Of a stretch of DNA of 64,000 nucleotides, positions 49,884 to 57,935 are shown piece by piece (positions within the stretch are counted from its first letter, which is position 1; each line of letters begins with the position of its first letter). The position numbers were made by a program, and so were the translations under genes. The notes beneath the pieces were generated by a model, which searched no databases, was not told where the DNA came from, and was given only the letters and a program-made list of their open reading frames with translations. This DNA is from a bacterium (lineage in GTDB: Bacteria > Bacillota_I > Bacilli_A > RF39 > UBA660): contig JAHZGA010000001.1 of the NCBI GenBank assembly GCA_019421005.1, forward strand, positions 75,671-139,670, read 5' to 3'.

Positions 49884-51529
49884 TGAATTACATCAGAGAG
49901 TATAACGAAAAAATACAGTCTGGCGAAATAATAACTAGCCGCAGAGTCAAAAAGGTTTATGCTCGCTTAGTAAAAGAAATGGACGATCCTAATTGTCCTT
50001 TTTATTTTGATGAAAAAATAGCTAATAGACCTATAGAGTTTACAGAAACTTTTTGCAAACAGTCCCAGGGAGAATTAGGCGCAGACCTAAAACTGGAATT
50101 GTTCCAGAAAGCTTATGTACAAGCTCTATTTGGTTTTTTAGATAAAGAAACTGGGTACAGAAGATTTAACGAAACAATGTTTTTGGTAGGACGTAAAAAT
50201 GGTAAAACAACTCTTTTATCTCCTATCGCGTTGTATATGTTAATGGCTGACTATGAAGGTGCAGCCGAAGTATACTCAGTAGCAACAAAGAAAGAACAAG
50301 CAAAAAAGGTTTTAACCGAAGCTTGTAATATGGTTAAACAAAGCCCAGAATTACGATCCGTTTTGAAGAAAAGAAGAAATGATCTTTACTTCAATGCTAC
50401 ATCTTCTATCTTTGAAGCTTTAGCGTCAGACTCTAATACGCTTGACGGTTTAAATAGCCACGGCGTTATTATAGACGAATTACACGCTATCAAAGATAGA
50501 AATTTATACGAAGTTATGAAACAGTCTATGACTGCTCGACGCCAGCCGTTATTAGTTATGATAACTACTGCTGGAACAGTTAGAGAGTGTATCTATGACG
50601 ATACTTACGATTATGCTTGTAAAGTAGCAGACGAAGAAATAAAAGACGATCACTTTTTACCTATTCTTTATGAACTAGATAATCGTAACGAGTGGACAGA
50701 TCCAACGTGTTGGTTAAAAGCTAACCCAGGACTAGGAACAATTAAAAGTTATCATAATCTATCTATTGAAGTTGAACGTGCTAAAAATGATCCTAAAAAA
50801 TTACCAGGTTTATTGTGTAAAGATTTTAATATTCGTGAAAACGATAGCAACGCTTGGTTAAGCTTTGAGGAAATTAACAACACAGAGACTTTTAATATGG
50901 AAGATATTGAGAATACTTACGCTATCGGTGGTTGTGATTTATCAGCTACTACTGACTTAACTTGTTCTACATTACTTATCAGAAAGCCTAACGACGAGAA
51001 AGTATATGTTATACAACACTACTTTCTACCGCAAGTAAAGCTTGATAGATTAGACGAAAAGAATACACAAGAAGCGCCATACAAAATATGGCGTGATAAA
51101 GGTCTTCTTACTGTATGTGAAGGAAATCGTGTTGACTATTCGCAAGTAACGGACTGGTTTGTACAAATGCAACAAGAATTTAAAATTGATCCTATATACG
51201 TTGGTTATGATAGAGCTTTAGCTGGTTATTGGGTGGACGAAATGACATCAAATGGTTTTCAAATGGAAGCCGTAGCACAAGGACCTTATACTTGGAGTCA
51301 ACCAATGCGTGAAATGGGCGCTGCTTTTGCAGATAAAAAAGTTAATTATAATAACAACCCTATTTTAAAGTGGTGTTTAACTAATACTGTGGTTAAAAAA
51401 AGTGGTTTAAATAATATACAACCAGTAAAAATAAACGAACGTCGAAGAATTGACGGAGCCGTATCTTTACTTAATGCTTGGGTTTTATACGTTAAGTATT
51501 ATGAAGATTTTATGTATAGTGTGGGGTGA
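49883..51529 (+). CDS. Large terminase subunit
   Basis: 548-aa packaging motor. ATPase Walker A GRKNGKTTLL, coupling GVIIDELHAIKD (Walker B), and MITTAG; nuclease motifs GGCDLSATTDLT, VGYDRALAGYW and RRRIDGAVSLLNAW. Matches the Terminase_1 group of HK97-like phages. The 4-base gap to portal shows the late chain continues. Confidence 0.95.
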   Translation: MNYIREYNEKIQSGEIITSRRVKKVYARLVKEMDDPNCPFYFDEKIANRPIEFTETFCKQSQGELGADLKLELFQKAYVQALFGFLDKETGYRRFNETMFLVGRKNGKTTLLSPIALYMLMADYEGAAEVYSVATKKEQAKKVLTEACNMVKQSPELRSVLKKRRNDLYFNATSSIFEALASDSNTLDGLNSHGVIIDELHAIKDRNLYEVMKQSMTARRQPLLVMITTAGTVRECIYDDTYDYACKVADEEIKDDHFLPILYELDNRNEWTDPTCWLKANPGLGTIKSYHNLSIEVERAKNDPKKLPGLLCKDFNIRENDSNAWLSFEEINNTETFNMEDIENTYAIGGCDLSATTDLTCSTLLIRKPNDEKVYVIQHYFLPQVKLDRLDEKNTQEAPYKIWRDKGLLTVCEGNRVDYSQVTDWFVQMQQEFKIDPIYVGYDRALAGYWVDEMTSNGFQMEAVAQGPYTWSQPMREMGAAFADKKVNYNNNPILKWCLTNTVVKKSGLNNIQPVKINERRRIDGAVSLLNAWVLYVKYYEDFMYSVG

Positions 51530-51533
51530 TTAA

Positions 51534-52823
51534 ATGAAACATAGAGGCTTATTTAAAACTATATTCGGTGGAAATAAAGAACAACCGAATAATAACAATA
51601 GTGCAGCAACAAGTTTTAATATGTATAGTCTATTAAATACCTTTAATTCAACTTATCAAGTTAATACGGGTAACGCTTGGGACATGGACATTGTACGTAG
51701 TGCCGTTGACGCATATTGTAGAAACTTTGCTAAATTAAAAGCAAAACATACTCGTATTGGTAAAGCTGGTAAATCTAAAATAGAAAGATTATTAAATTAT
51801 CAACCTAATTCTTTAATGGAAGCTTACAGTTTTTATTATAAAATAGCTGCTAATTTAAAATTAACTAATAATGCTTTTATTTACCCTGAATTCTCTACTT
51901 CTGGCGAGATAGTTTCGTTCTTTCCTTTAATGTCTAATCAAATAGAATTATTAGAGAAAAATGGACAATTATATTTAAAATTTGTTTTTAAAACTGGAAA
52001 GATAAAGGTTGTTGCGTATGACAATATTATTCACATGAGAGGACAGTTTTTTGACAATGATATATTCGGAAGTAAAAATCATGCGTTACGTCCTGCTCTT
52101 GATACTGCAATAGCAATAAATCAAGGTGTTTCTAATTCGGCTAAATTGATTAATAGTATTAGAGGTATATTATCAGCTAAAGTATCGTCTAAAGACGAAG
52201 ATTTAGCAAAAGCAAGAGATAAATTTGTAGAAAATAACTTCAAAATGTCATCTAACGGAAGTGGTGTTATTGTTACAGATACAAAAATGGACTATACACC
52301 TATAAATGAGAAATCAACACCAATTTCTTCCGAACAACTAAGTTATACAAAAAATGCTATATATGATTATTTCGGTGTAAATGAAAATATTGTGCAAAAT
52401 AAATTTACTGAGGAACAGTGGAACGCTTTTTACGAAGGTGCTATTGAACCAGTAGCTATACAAATGTCGCAATGTTTTACTAATGCTTTATTTACAGATA
52501 ATGAACGTAACTTTGGCAACGAAATTACTTTTGAAGCAAACAGATTACAATATGCGTCTAACGCTACTAAAGTTAATGTTGTAAAAGAATTAGCTCCTAT
52601 CGCGGTCTTAATGATAGACGACGTTAGAGAGATGTTTAATTTAGCGCCTTTACCTAATGGCGAAGGTCAAAAAGTATTACAGTCATTAAATTATATAAAT
52701 TCTAATATAGCAGACTCTTATCAGTCAAAAGACAAAGACACTGCTCCACCGCCAAAAGAAGAACCAGCAAAGAACAATGAGGAGTTAGAACAAGAAGGAG
52801 GTGTTGAAAGTGGAGATAAATAA
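51534..52823 (+). CDS. Phage portal protein (HK97-like)
   Basis: 429 aa. Ring protein at the head vertex. DIVRSAVDAYCRNFAKL, HMRGQFFDNDIFG and a long clip/stem region, then the acidic tail EELEQEGGVESG. Family call is from position and these motifs. Confidence 0.92.
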   Translation: MKHRGLFKTIFGGNKEQPNNNNSAATSFNMYSLLNTFNSTYQVNTGNAWDMDIVRSAVDAYCRNFAKLKAKHTRIGKAGKSKIERLLNYQPNSLMEAYSFYYKIAANLKLTNNAFIYPEFSTSGEIVSFFPLMSNQIELLEKNGQLYLKFVFKTGKIKVVAYDNIIHMRGQFFDNDIFGSKNHALRPALDTAIAINQGVSNSAKLINSIRGILSAKVSSKDEDLAKARDKFVENNFKMSSNGSGVIVTDTKMDYTPINEKSTPISSEQLSYTKNAIYDYFGVNENIVQNKFTEEQWNAFYEGAIEPVAIQMSQCFTNALFTDNERNFGNEITFEANRLQYASNATKVNVVKELAPIAVLMIDDVREMFNLAPLPNGEGQKVLQSLNYINSNIADSYQSKDKDTAPPPKEEPAKNNEELEQEGGVESGDK

Positions 52824-52986
52824 TACAGAAAGTAAAAAAATTAAAATTACAAAGTTAAATAATTTTATTAGTTTTGAATTACTAAGAAAAATGAAGGAAA
52901 AAGAACCAGATACTAAATTTATTTTACCTAATGGAAAGGAGGCAATTTTAAATGACAAAAAAGAACAATCAAAGTCTAGTAAATAA
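52810..52986 (+). CDS. Small hypothetical phage protein between portal and protease
   Basis: 58 aa, basic, with ITKLNNFISFELLRKMKEKE. GTG 52810 is 8 bases after GGAGG; overlaps both neighbours. Not recognised. Confidence 0.5.
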   Translation: MEINNTESKKIKITKLNNFISFELLRKMKEKEPDTKFILPNGKEAILNDKKEQSKSSK

Positions 52987-53575
52987 AACTGGACGTGAAA
53001 TTAGAGTCTTCTCTGATTTTAAATTAAAAGAACAAAGAAGCGAAGACGGAAGCGAAAGACAAGATTATGTGCATGGTGTCCCAGTAGTTTTTAACACCCC
53101 CACTTGTCTTTATGAATTTGAGGGAGTAAAGTTCTATGAACAAATAGACCGCCATGCGTTTGATAATTGTGATATGTCTGATGTTATTTTTAATTATAAC
53201 CATGGTGGACGTGTTGCCGCAAGAATTAGAAATAACACATTAAAATTATCATTAAATGATGTCTGTATGGAAATGGACGCATTTCTTGGGGGTACTGAAT
53301 ATGGTAGAAATCTCTTAGAGGAAATTAGAGGTGGCTACATAGATAAAATGAGTTTTGCTTTTGTTGTAGCAGACGACGAATACGATCCAGCTACACATAC
53401 AAGAACAATAACTCGAATTAAAAAGCTATACGATGTATCGGTGGTTGATATTCCAGCCTACGATCAAACAAGTATTTCGGCTAGGTCTTTCTTTGAGGTG
53501 GAGTACGAAAAAGAAAAAAGAGCTTTGGAGCAAGCCAGACTTAGAGAAATATGTATAGCAAAAACAAAAATCTAA
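52952..53575 (+). CDS. HK97-family prohead protease (U35)
   Basis: 207 aa. Serine protease that cuts the capsid delta domain. Catalytic His in FNYNHGG, catalytic Ser in DKMSFAFVV, and the family endings DVSVVDIPAYDQTSISAR. Overlaps the preceding small gene by 35 bases. Confidence 0.93.
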   Translation: MTKKNNQSLVNKTGREIRVFSDFKLKEQRSEDGSERQDYVHGVPVVFNTPTCLYEFEGVKFYEQIDRHAFDNCDMSDVIFNYNHGGRVAARIRNNTLKLSLNDVCMEMDAFLGGTEYGRNLLEEIRGGYIDKMSFAFVVADDEYDPATHTRTITRIKKLYDVSVVDIPAYDQTSISARSFFEVEYEKEKRALEQARLREICIAKTKI

Positions 53576-53601
53576 ATTAGTTCGATAAGGAGGAAAAGAA
53601 A

Positions 53602-54780
53602 ATGAACGAAAAAAGATTAAACGAAATTAAAGCTAGAAAAGCAGAAATTAGAACACTTTTAGAAGATACATCAAAGGACGTTAATTTAGAAGAAATTAAC
53701 AGTGAATTAGACAACTTAGATAAAGAACAAAGAACACTAGAAAAAAGAGCTGAAATTGCTCAAAAATTAGAAACTGGCGAATTAGAACCAGATAATGCAG
53801 AAAAAGCGCCTGGTCTTGATGACGATGAGGAAGAAGGAGGAAAAGAAGTGAATACAGAAGAAAGAAAAACAAAAATGTCTAAAGAAGTTAGATCATTCTT
53901 AAAGTACATGATTACTGGAGGTAGAGAAACAAGAGGTGTTACTCTAACAAACGGTCAAGCGGTAGTACCAGAAGAATTAGACGACGAAATTATTACAGAA
54001 ATGCGTGAAGTATCAGATGTAATTAATTTCATTAATTTAAAAAATGTTAGAGGAACTTTACGTGTTGGTAATTTATCAGCTATTGGAGCTAATAAAGATA
54101 AAGACGGCGACGCAATTACTGCCAACGGAGGAGTTACTGGAGATGTAACATTTGGTTCTTATAGAACTAGTGCAAAAATTGAATTAGGTGTTGGTTTAGA
54201 TACTGAAAGTTTAGACGCATTTAAAGAAATTGTTGTTTCTGAATTAGCACTTGCTTTAGCTATAGAATTAGAGTCAGAAGTTATGACTGGAACAGGAACA
54301 AATGAAGCAGAAGGTTTATTCGTTGCAGAGTTACCAGCAGCACAAAAAGTGTCAGTTAAACTTTCTGAATTCGGACATAAAGCTTTATCAAGTATTAAAG
54401 GTAAAATTCGTAGAGCTTATGGTAAGCGTGCTAGTTATGTTGTTAATACTGAAACTTTCCACGATTTAATAGAAGGTATGGTTGGAACAGACGGACACCC
54501 TATTTATAATGAAAGTACAGAAATGTTATTAAAGAAACCAGTTATTATATCTGACGAAGCACCTAAGAATAAAATATTATTCGGTTATGGTAAAAGATAT
54601 TGGTATAACTATAATATGGCTCCACAAGTTGCAAGTTCTGAACATGAAAAATTTAGTGAAGGTATGATCGTTCATAGAGCTTTAGCATTTGGAGACGGTC
54701 ATGTTATGGACAGTAAAGCTTTTGCTATTCTTGAAATAACTGCTGATAGTGCGTCTAGTAATACTGAGGTAAAAGGTTAA
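53602..54780 (+). CDS. Major capsid protein (HK97 fold)
   Basis: 392 aa. Coiled-coil delta domain (~1-90: RLNEIKARKAEIRTLLED to EELDNLDKEQRTLEKRA-like), a low-complexity acidic linker (DDDEEEGGKEVNTEE) where the protease should cut, then the capsid core (EVSDVINFINLKNVRGT, YNESTEMLLKKPVIIS). GGAGG upstream. No DE-loop insertion seen. Confidence 0.93.
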   Translation: MNEKRLNEIKARKAEIRTLLEDTSKDVNLEEINSELDNLDKEQRTLEKRAEIAQKLETGELEPDNAEKAPGLDDDEEEGGKEVNTEERKTKMSKEVRSFLKYMITGGRETRGVTLTNGQAVVPEELDDEIITEMREVSDVINFINLKNVRGTLRVGNLSAIGANKDKDGDAITANGGVTGDVTFGSYRTSAKIELGVGLDTESLDAFKEIVVSELALALAIELESEVMTGTGTNEAEGLFVAELPAAQKVSVKLSEFGHKALSSIKGKIRRAYGKRASYVVNTETFHDLIEGMVGTDGHPIYNESTEMLLKKPVIISDEAPKNKILFGYGKRYWYNYNMAPQVASSEHEKFSEGMIVHRALAFGDGHVMDSKAFAILEITADSASSNTEVKG

Positions 54781-55112
54781 TGAGAACTTACAAATTAGTT
54801 GCAGCTATTAATTTTACTGATGTTCATACTGACGAAAAATATAAAGCTGGACAAGAATTAAATGTAAGCGAAGAAAGAGCTTTAGAGCTTTTTTCTTCTC
54901 CTTATCATTTAGTTAAATATGTATCACACGAAGACGATACAGATATAGCTAGTATTATTTCTGAAAAAGACGCACTAAAAACAGAAAATGATACTTTAAA
55001 GAAAGATCTTGAAAATTTAACTGAAGAATATGACAAGTTAAAATTACAATTAGAAAATAACAAAGATGATACTTCTGGTAAAACAGAAGATACATCAAAA
55101 AAAAATAAATAA
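54780..55112 (+). CDS. Hypothetical structural-module protein, 110 aa
   Basis: The N-terminal half resembles small capsid-adjacent proteins (KLVAAINFTDVHTDEKYKAG); the C-terminal half is a coiled coil (KDALKTENDTLKKDLENLTE). ATG overlaps the capsid stop (TAATG). Confidence 0.65.
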   Translation: MRTYKLVAAINFTDVHTDEKYKAGQELNVSEERALELFSSPYHLVKYVSHEDDTDIASIISEKDALKTENDTLKKDLENLTEEYDKLKLQLENNKDDTSGKTEDTSKKNK

Positions 55113-55134
55113 ATAAAAAATAAGGAGTGATATT

Positions 55135-55467
55135 ATGGCAAATAATAAATCTATTAGCGACGAGCTAATGAAAAAAGCACGTGGTTTTCTTAGAATAACT
55201 ATTGAAAACGACGAAGTTATAAATACTGAAATTACTACTCTTATTAAAGCTTGTAGACAAGATTTAATAAGAAACGGTATCACTTCTAAAAAAGCTGAAA
55301 GTGAAGAAGATAGTCTAATAGAAACGGCTATACTTCTTTACTTAAAAGCTGAATTTGGGTTAGATAATAAAAATTATGAAAAATATCGTAATTCTTATGA
55401 GACTCTACGAACAGAATTATCACTAACGAGCGACTATGTAAACGAGGTGGTAAAAAATGTGGAGTGA
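55135..55467 (+). CDS. Head-tail connector, gp6-like
   Basis: 110 aa, all helical: LMKKARGFLRITIENDEVIN, then TEITTLIKACRQDLIRNGI and ETAILLYLKAEFG. This is the pattern of HK97 gp6-like adaptors, the first ring below portal. GGAGTG before ATG; ends overlapping the next gene. Confidence 0.85.
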   Translation: MANNKSISDELMKKARGFLRITIENDEVINTEITTLIKACRQDLIRNGITSKKAESEEDSLIETAILLYLKAEFGLDNKNYEKYRNSYETLRTELSLTSDYVNEVVKNVE

Positions 55468-55774
55468 TGTCTTATATCTTTTAGAAGAAATTGAGAGTTT
55501 GGACGAGTTAAATCGTCCTCACTACTCTTATAAAGAAACTAAAGTATATGCTAATAAAATATCAGTTAAAAGAAGTGAATTTTACCAGGCGCAAGCTGCT
55601 GGCTTTAAACCAGAGAAAAGTTTTGAAATAAGGACCATAGAATTTGACGAAGATAAGCACACAAAAGTTAAGTACAAAGATGTTACATACAAAATACTAC
55701 GTTCTTACGAGGTAAATAGTGAGATAACAGAAATTGTATTAACGGGGCTTAATAATAATCATGAGCAACAATAA
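55457..55774 (+). CDS. Head-closure/head-tail adaptor protein
   Basis: 105 aa, beta-barrel-like; the family feature is KISVKRSEFYQAQAAGFKPE with a later TYKILRSYEV. SPP1 gp16-type stopper. Overlaps both neighbours. Confidence 0.82.
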   Translation: MWSDVLYLLEEIESLDELNRPHYSYKETKVYANKISVKRSEFYQAQAAGFKPEKSFEIRTIEFDEDKHTKVKYKDVTYKILRSYEVNSEITEIVLTGLNNNHEQQ

Positions 55775-56285
55775 AATAGAATTTATAGACACATCAAAAG
55801 AAGTTAAAAACACTATGGTTAAGCTTTCAAAGTCCGCCCTTCGTGCTTCTGCTAAAGTAGCTGGTAAAGCTATTAAAGCTGAAACTCAAAAACGTACAGG
55901 CCGATTATCTAAACAAGTTGGTTATTGGGCTAAAATAAATCGTGATACTGGACAACCAGAGTTACAAATTGGTTACTATTCTAAAGCGCAAGCAAAAAAG
56001 AAAGGTAAACAAGTATCACACGCTAACCCTGCTTGGGCTGAGTTCGGTGTTAAATCACATACTATTAGTATTAAAAAAGCTAATACTCTAAGCGACGGTA
56101 ATATTAACTATGGTAAATCAGTTAGCCACCCAGGGCTTAGAGGACAAAGTATCTTACGTAATAGTGTCTTTAATAATATAGACGCTATTAGAGAGGCACA
56201 AGCTGAATACTTAGCAGCACTTAATAAAACTATTGAAGCAGCTGGAGGAAAGATTAAAGAAAGTGAGGAGATCGAAGATGTATAA
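55761..56285 (+). CDS. HK97 gp10-like tail completion/neck protein
   Basis: 174 aa with KAGKAIKAETQKRTGRLSKQ-like basic region (AGKAIKAETQKRTGRL) and AWAEFGVKSH, the hallmark of gp10-like neck proteins. Basic N-terminal part contacts DNA or tube. Confidence 0.85.
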   Translation: MSNNKIEFIDTSKEVKNTMVKLSKSALRASAKVAGKAIKAETQKRTGRLSKQVGYWAKINRDTGQPELQIGYYSKAQAKKKGKQVSHANPAWAEFGVKSHTISIKKANTLSDGNINYGKSVSHPGLRGQSILRNSVFNNIDAIREAQAEYLAALNKTIEAAGGKIKESEEIEDV

Positions 56286-56631
56286 TTTCTTTATTGCATT
56301 ACAAAAGTTTGTTAATGAACAAAAAATAATTCCACTGTATTATGAAGAAGCTTCAAAAAAAGCGTCTTTTCCTTATGGTGTAATAAGTGATCCTATTAAA
56401 ACTAAATTACGCTATGGCGAATTAGTATACTTCGACATATTTATATGGACTACAGAGCCAAATACTGGTATCGAGTTAGAAAAAAAATTACAAGATCTTA
56501 TTAAACTTCTTGACGGTAAAATTTTCTCGGAAGAAAGAGCCGTTATATACTTTGAAGAACAAAGACCAATATCTGATCCAGAATATACATTAATAAAAAA
56601 ACAAATAACATTTAGTATTAGATTATTTTAA
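56278..56631 (+). CDS. Minor tail-completion protein, 117 aa
   Basis: ATG 56278 with GAGGAG upstream. Alpha/beta, IFIWTTEPNTGIELEKKLQ, FSEERAVIYFEEQRP; the position fits lambda gpU-like tail terminators. Eight-base overlap with gp10-like gene. Confidence 0.7.
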   Translation: MYNFFIALQKFVNEQKIIPLYYEEASKKASFPYGVISDPIKTKLRYGELVYFDIFIWTTEPNTGIELEKKLQDLIKLLDGKIFSEERAVIYFEEQRPISDPEYTLIKKQITFSIRLF

Positions 56632-56645
56632 AGGAGGGAAAACTA

Positions 56646-57200
56646 ATGTTAAAAGTATTTACAGAAAACGACACTAAAAAAATTCAAATTGACGAAGGTA
56701 TCGTTGTATTTAACTTAGGAAAACAAAACGAGTTAATACTTGGACCTACTCGTGGTGGTGTTGAAATGACTATTACACCAGAAATAAGAGATATAGAGTT
56801 TGACGGTAAGCGTGGTAAAACTGCTGGTATGCAAGTTATCGACGGCGAAGACGCTACTATCAAGGTTGTATCATTATGTTGTAGTCAAGATGTATTGCTA
56901 AAAGCTTTACCTAATGCAACACTTGACGAAAGCAAAGTAATTAAACAAGGAGATTTTGGACCTATTGCACAAAGTAAATATATTGATACTATTGATGTAA
57001 TTACACAAATGCTAGATAAAACTTATAAGATCCTTACATTTAATTATGGCTTACACGAAGGAGCTTTTACTTATAAAGCTGCTCCTAAAGCAGAAAATGA
57101 ACATAATCTTGAAATTATACCTCACTATACTATAGCTGATAGTTCAAGATTATATCAAATTAAAGATAGTGAAACTTGCCCTATAACAGTTGGAGAATAA
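56646..57200 (+). CDS. Major tail tube protein
   Basis: 184 aa, beta-rich: VVFNLGKQNELILGPTRGG, EFDGKRGKTAGMQVIDG, NLEIIPHYTIADSS. It sits between the neck genes and the chaperone pair, where the tail-tube gene lies in siphoviruses. AAGGAGGG upstream suggests high translation. Its 3' end enters an alternative-pairing RNA element. Confidence 0.82.
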   Translation: MLKVFTENDTKKIQIDEGIVVFNLGKQNELILGPTRGGVEMTITPEIRDIEFDGKRGKTAGMQVIDGEDATIKVVSLCCSQDVLLKALPNATLDESKVIKQGDFGPIAQSKYIDTIDVITQMLDKTYKILTFNYGLHEGAFTYKAAPKAENEHNLEIIPHYTIADSSRLYQIKDSETCPITVGE

Positions 57201-57259
57201 ATTTAAAATGTTATTCTCCTTTTTGTTTTCTATTTGAGCGATAACAAAAGGGAGAATAA
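57192..57259 (+). promoter_or_regulatory. Three-arm RNA element between tube and chaperone genes
   Basis: Arm 1 GGAGAATAA (57192-57200, includes the tube stop) pairs with arm 2 TTATTCTCC (57211-57219), and five T follow: a terminator. Arm 2 extended (57211-57227) also pairs over 17 positions (one G-U) with arm 3 (57243-57259). The two folds exclude each other. Confidence 0.6.
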
Positions 57260-57279
57260 AAAAGAAAGGAAAAAATAAA

Positions 57280-57663
57280 ATGAAAACTAAATATTTATTA
57301 TTATTAAGTGAAATTATAGATAAAATGGACATTAAAGAAGAATTACAGAATTTAGATTTTAATACTGGAGATGAAAAAGAAGATCGAGAAAAATTAGGAG
57401 CTGCTCTTATAACTTTAATAATTACTAGAATTTATAAATGTGAAAAAGAAGTCTATACTTTTGTAGCTAATTATAAAGGTTACTATCCTTCTAAACCAGT
57501 ATTTACTGACGAAGATACAGAAGAAACAAAAAAAGAAAAAAATAAAAAGCATGAAGAAGAATTAAAACTTGCTTTAGAAAAAGCAGAAAATGAAGATATA
57601 ATCGCATTATTTAAGGAAATAAGTAAATTACCTGGTGTTGCGAGTTTTTTATCTATAGCGTAA
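57280..57663 (+). CDS. Tail assembly chaperone, short form (gpG-like)
   Basis: 127 aa, all helical and acidic (LSEIIDKMDIKEELQNLDF, KALEKAENEDII-like EKAENEDIIALFKEISKLPG). It sits between tail tube and tape measure, where the chaperone lies in long-tailed phages. Ends at TAA 57661-57663 a few codons after a slippery heptamer; most ribosomes should stop here. Confidence 0.85.
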   Translation: MKTKYLLLLSEIIDKMDIKEELQNLDFNTGDEKEDREKLGAALITLIITRIYKCEKEVYTFVANYKGYYPSKPVFTDEDTEETKKEKNKKHEEELKLALEKAENEDIIALFKEISKLPGVASFLSIA

Positions 57664-57688
57664 GTATCGGCACTGCGGAGGTCTTACG
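57645..57688 (+). promoter_or_regulatory. Programmed -1 frameshift site in the tail chaperone
   Basis: T TTT TTA (57645-57651) is a canonical X-XXY-YYZ heptamer in the chaperone frame (codons AGT TTT TTA). Seven bases later a CGTAAG/CTTACG stem (57659-57664 with 57683-57688) can stall ribosomes. Ten bases after the heptamer comes the zero-frame stop. Confidence 0.85.
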
Positions 57689-57935
57689 AATATTATATAA
57701 GCATTATGGCGGTATTGACTGGTTTGAGGACAAACCGTCTTTTTTATTGGGCGAATGTTTAGATAATGGTATCAAAAAAGAAACTGAATTATCTAAACTA
57801 ATTAACGAAATTGTTAAAAAATTATCGCACGAAAAAAGCTTTGTTCCACAATTAGAACAAAAGCCACAAAAGAAAATGCGAAGCGCAGAAGACATCATGA
57901 AAGATTATGGTTTAGGAGGTGTTAAACTTGGCTAA
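57651..57935 (+). CDS. Tail assembly chaperone, frameshift extension (gpT-like)
   Basis: The -1 frame is open from 57651 and reads IYSVSIGTAEVLRILYKHYG, then IDWFEDKPSFLL to the stop at 57935. Joined to the short form it gives a 218-aa gpGT-type fusion. It lacks its own good start (only a TTG at 57747) and overlaps the tape measure by 8 bases, as expected of the T part. The fusion coats the tape measure while the tube polymerises. Confidence 0.85.
   Translation: MYSVSIGTAEVLRILYKHYGGIDWFEDKPSFLLGECLDNGIKKETELSKLINEIVKKLSHEKSFVPQLEQKPQKKMRSAEDIMKDYGLGGVKLG

Noticed and set aside
57747..57935. Independent 62-aa gene with a TTG start
   Set aside because: It is the C-terminal end of the -1 frame of the tail chaperone; the open frame continues upstream to the slippery site.
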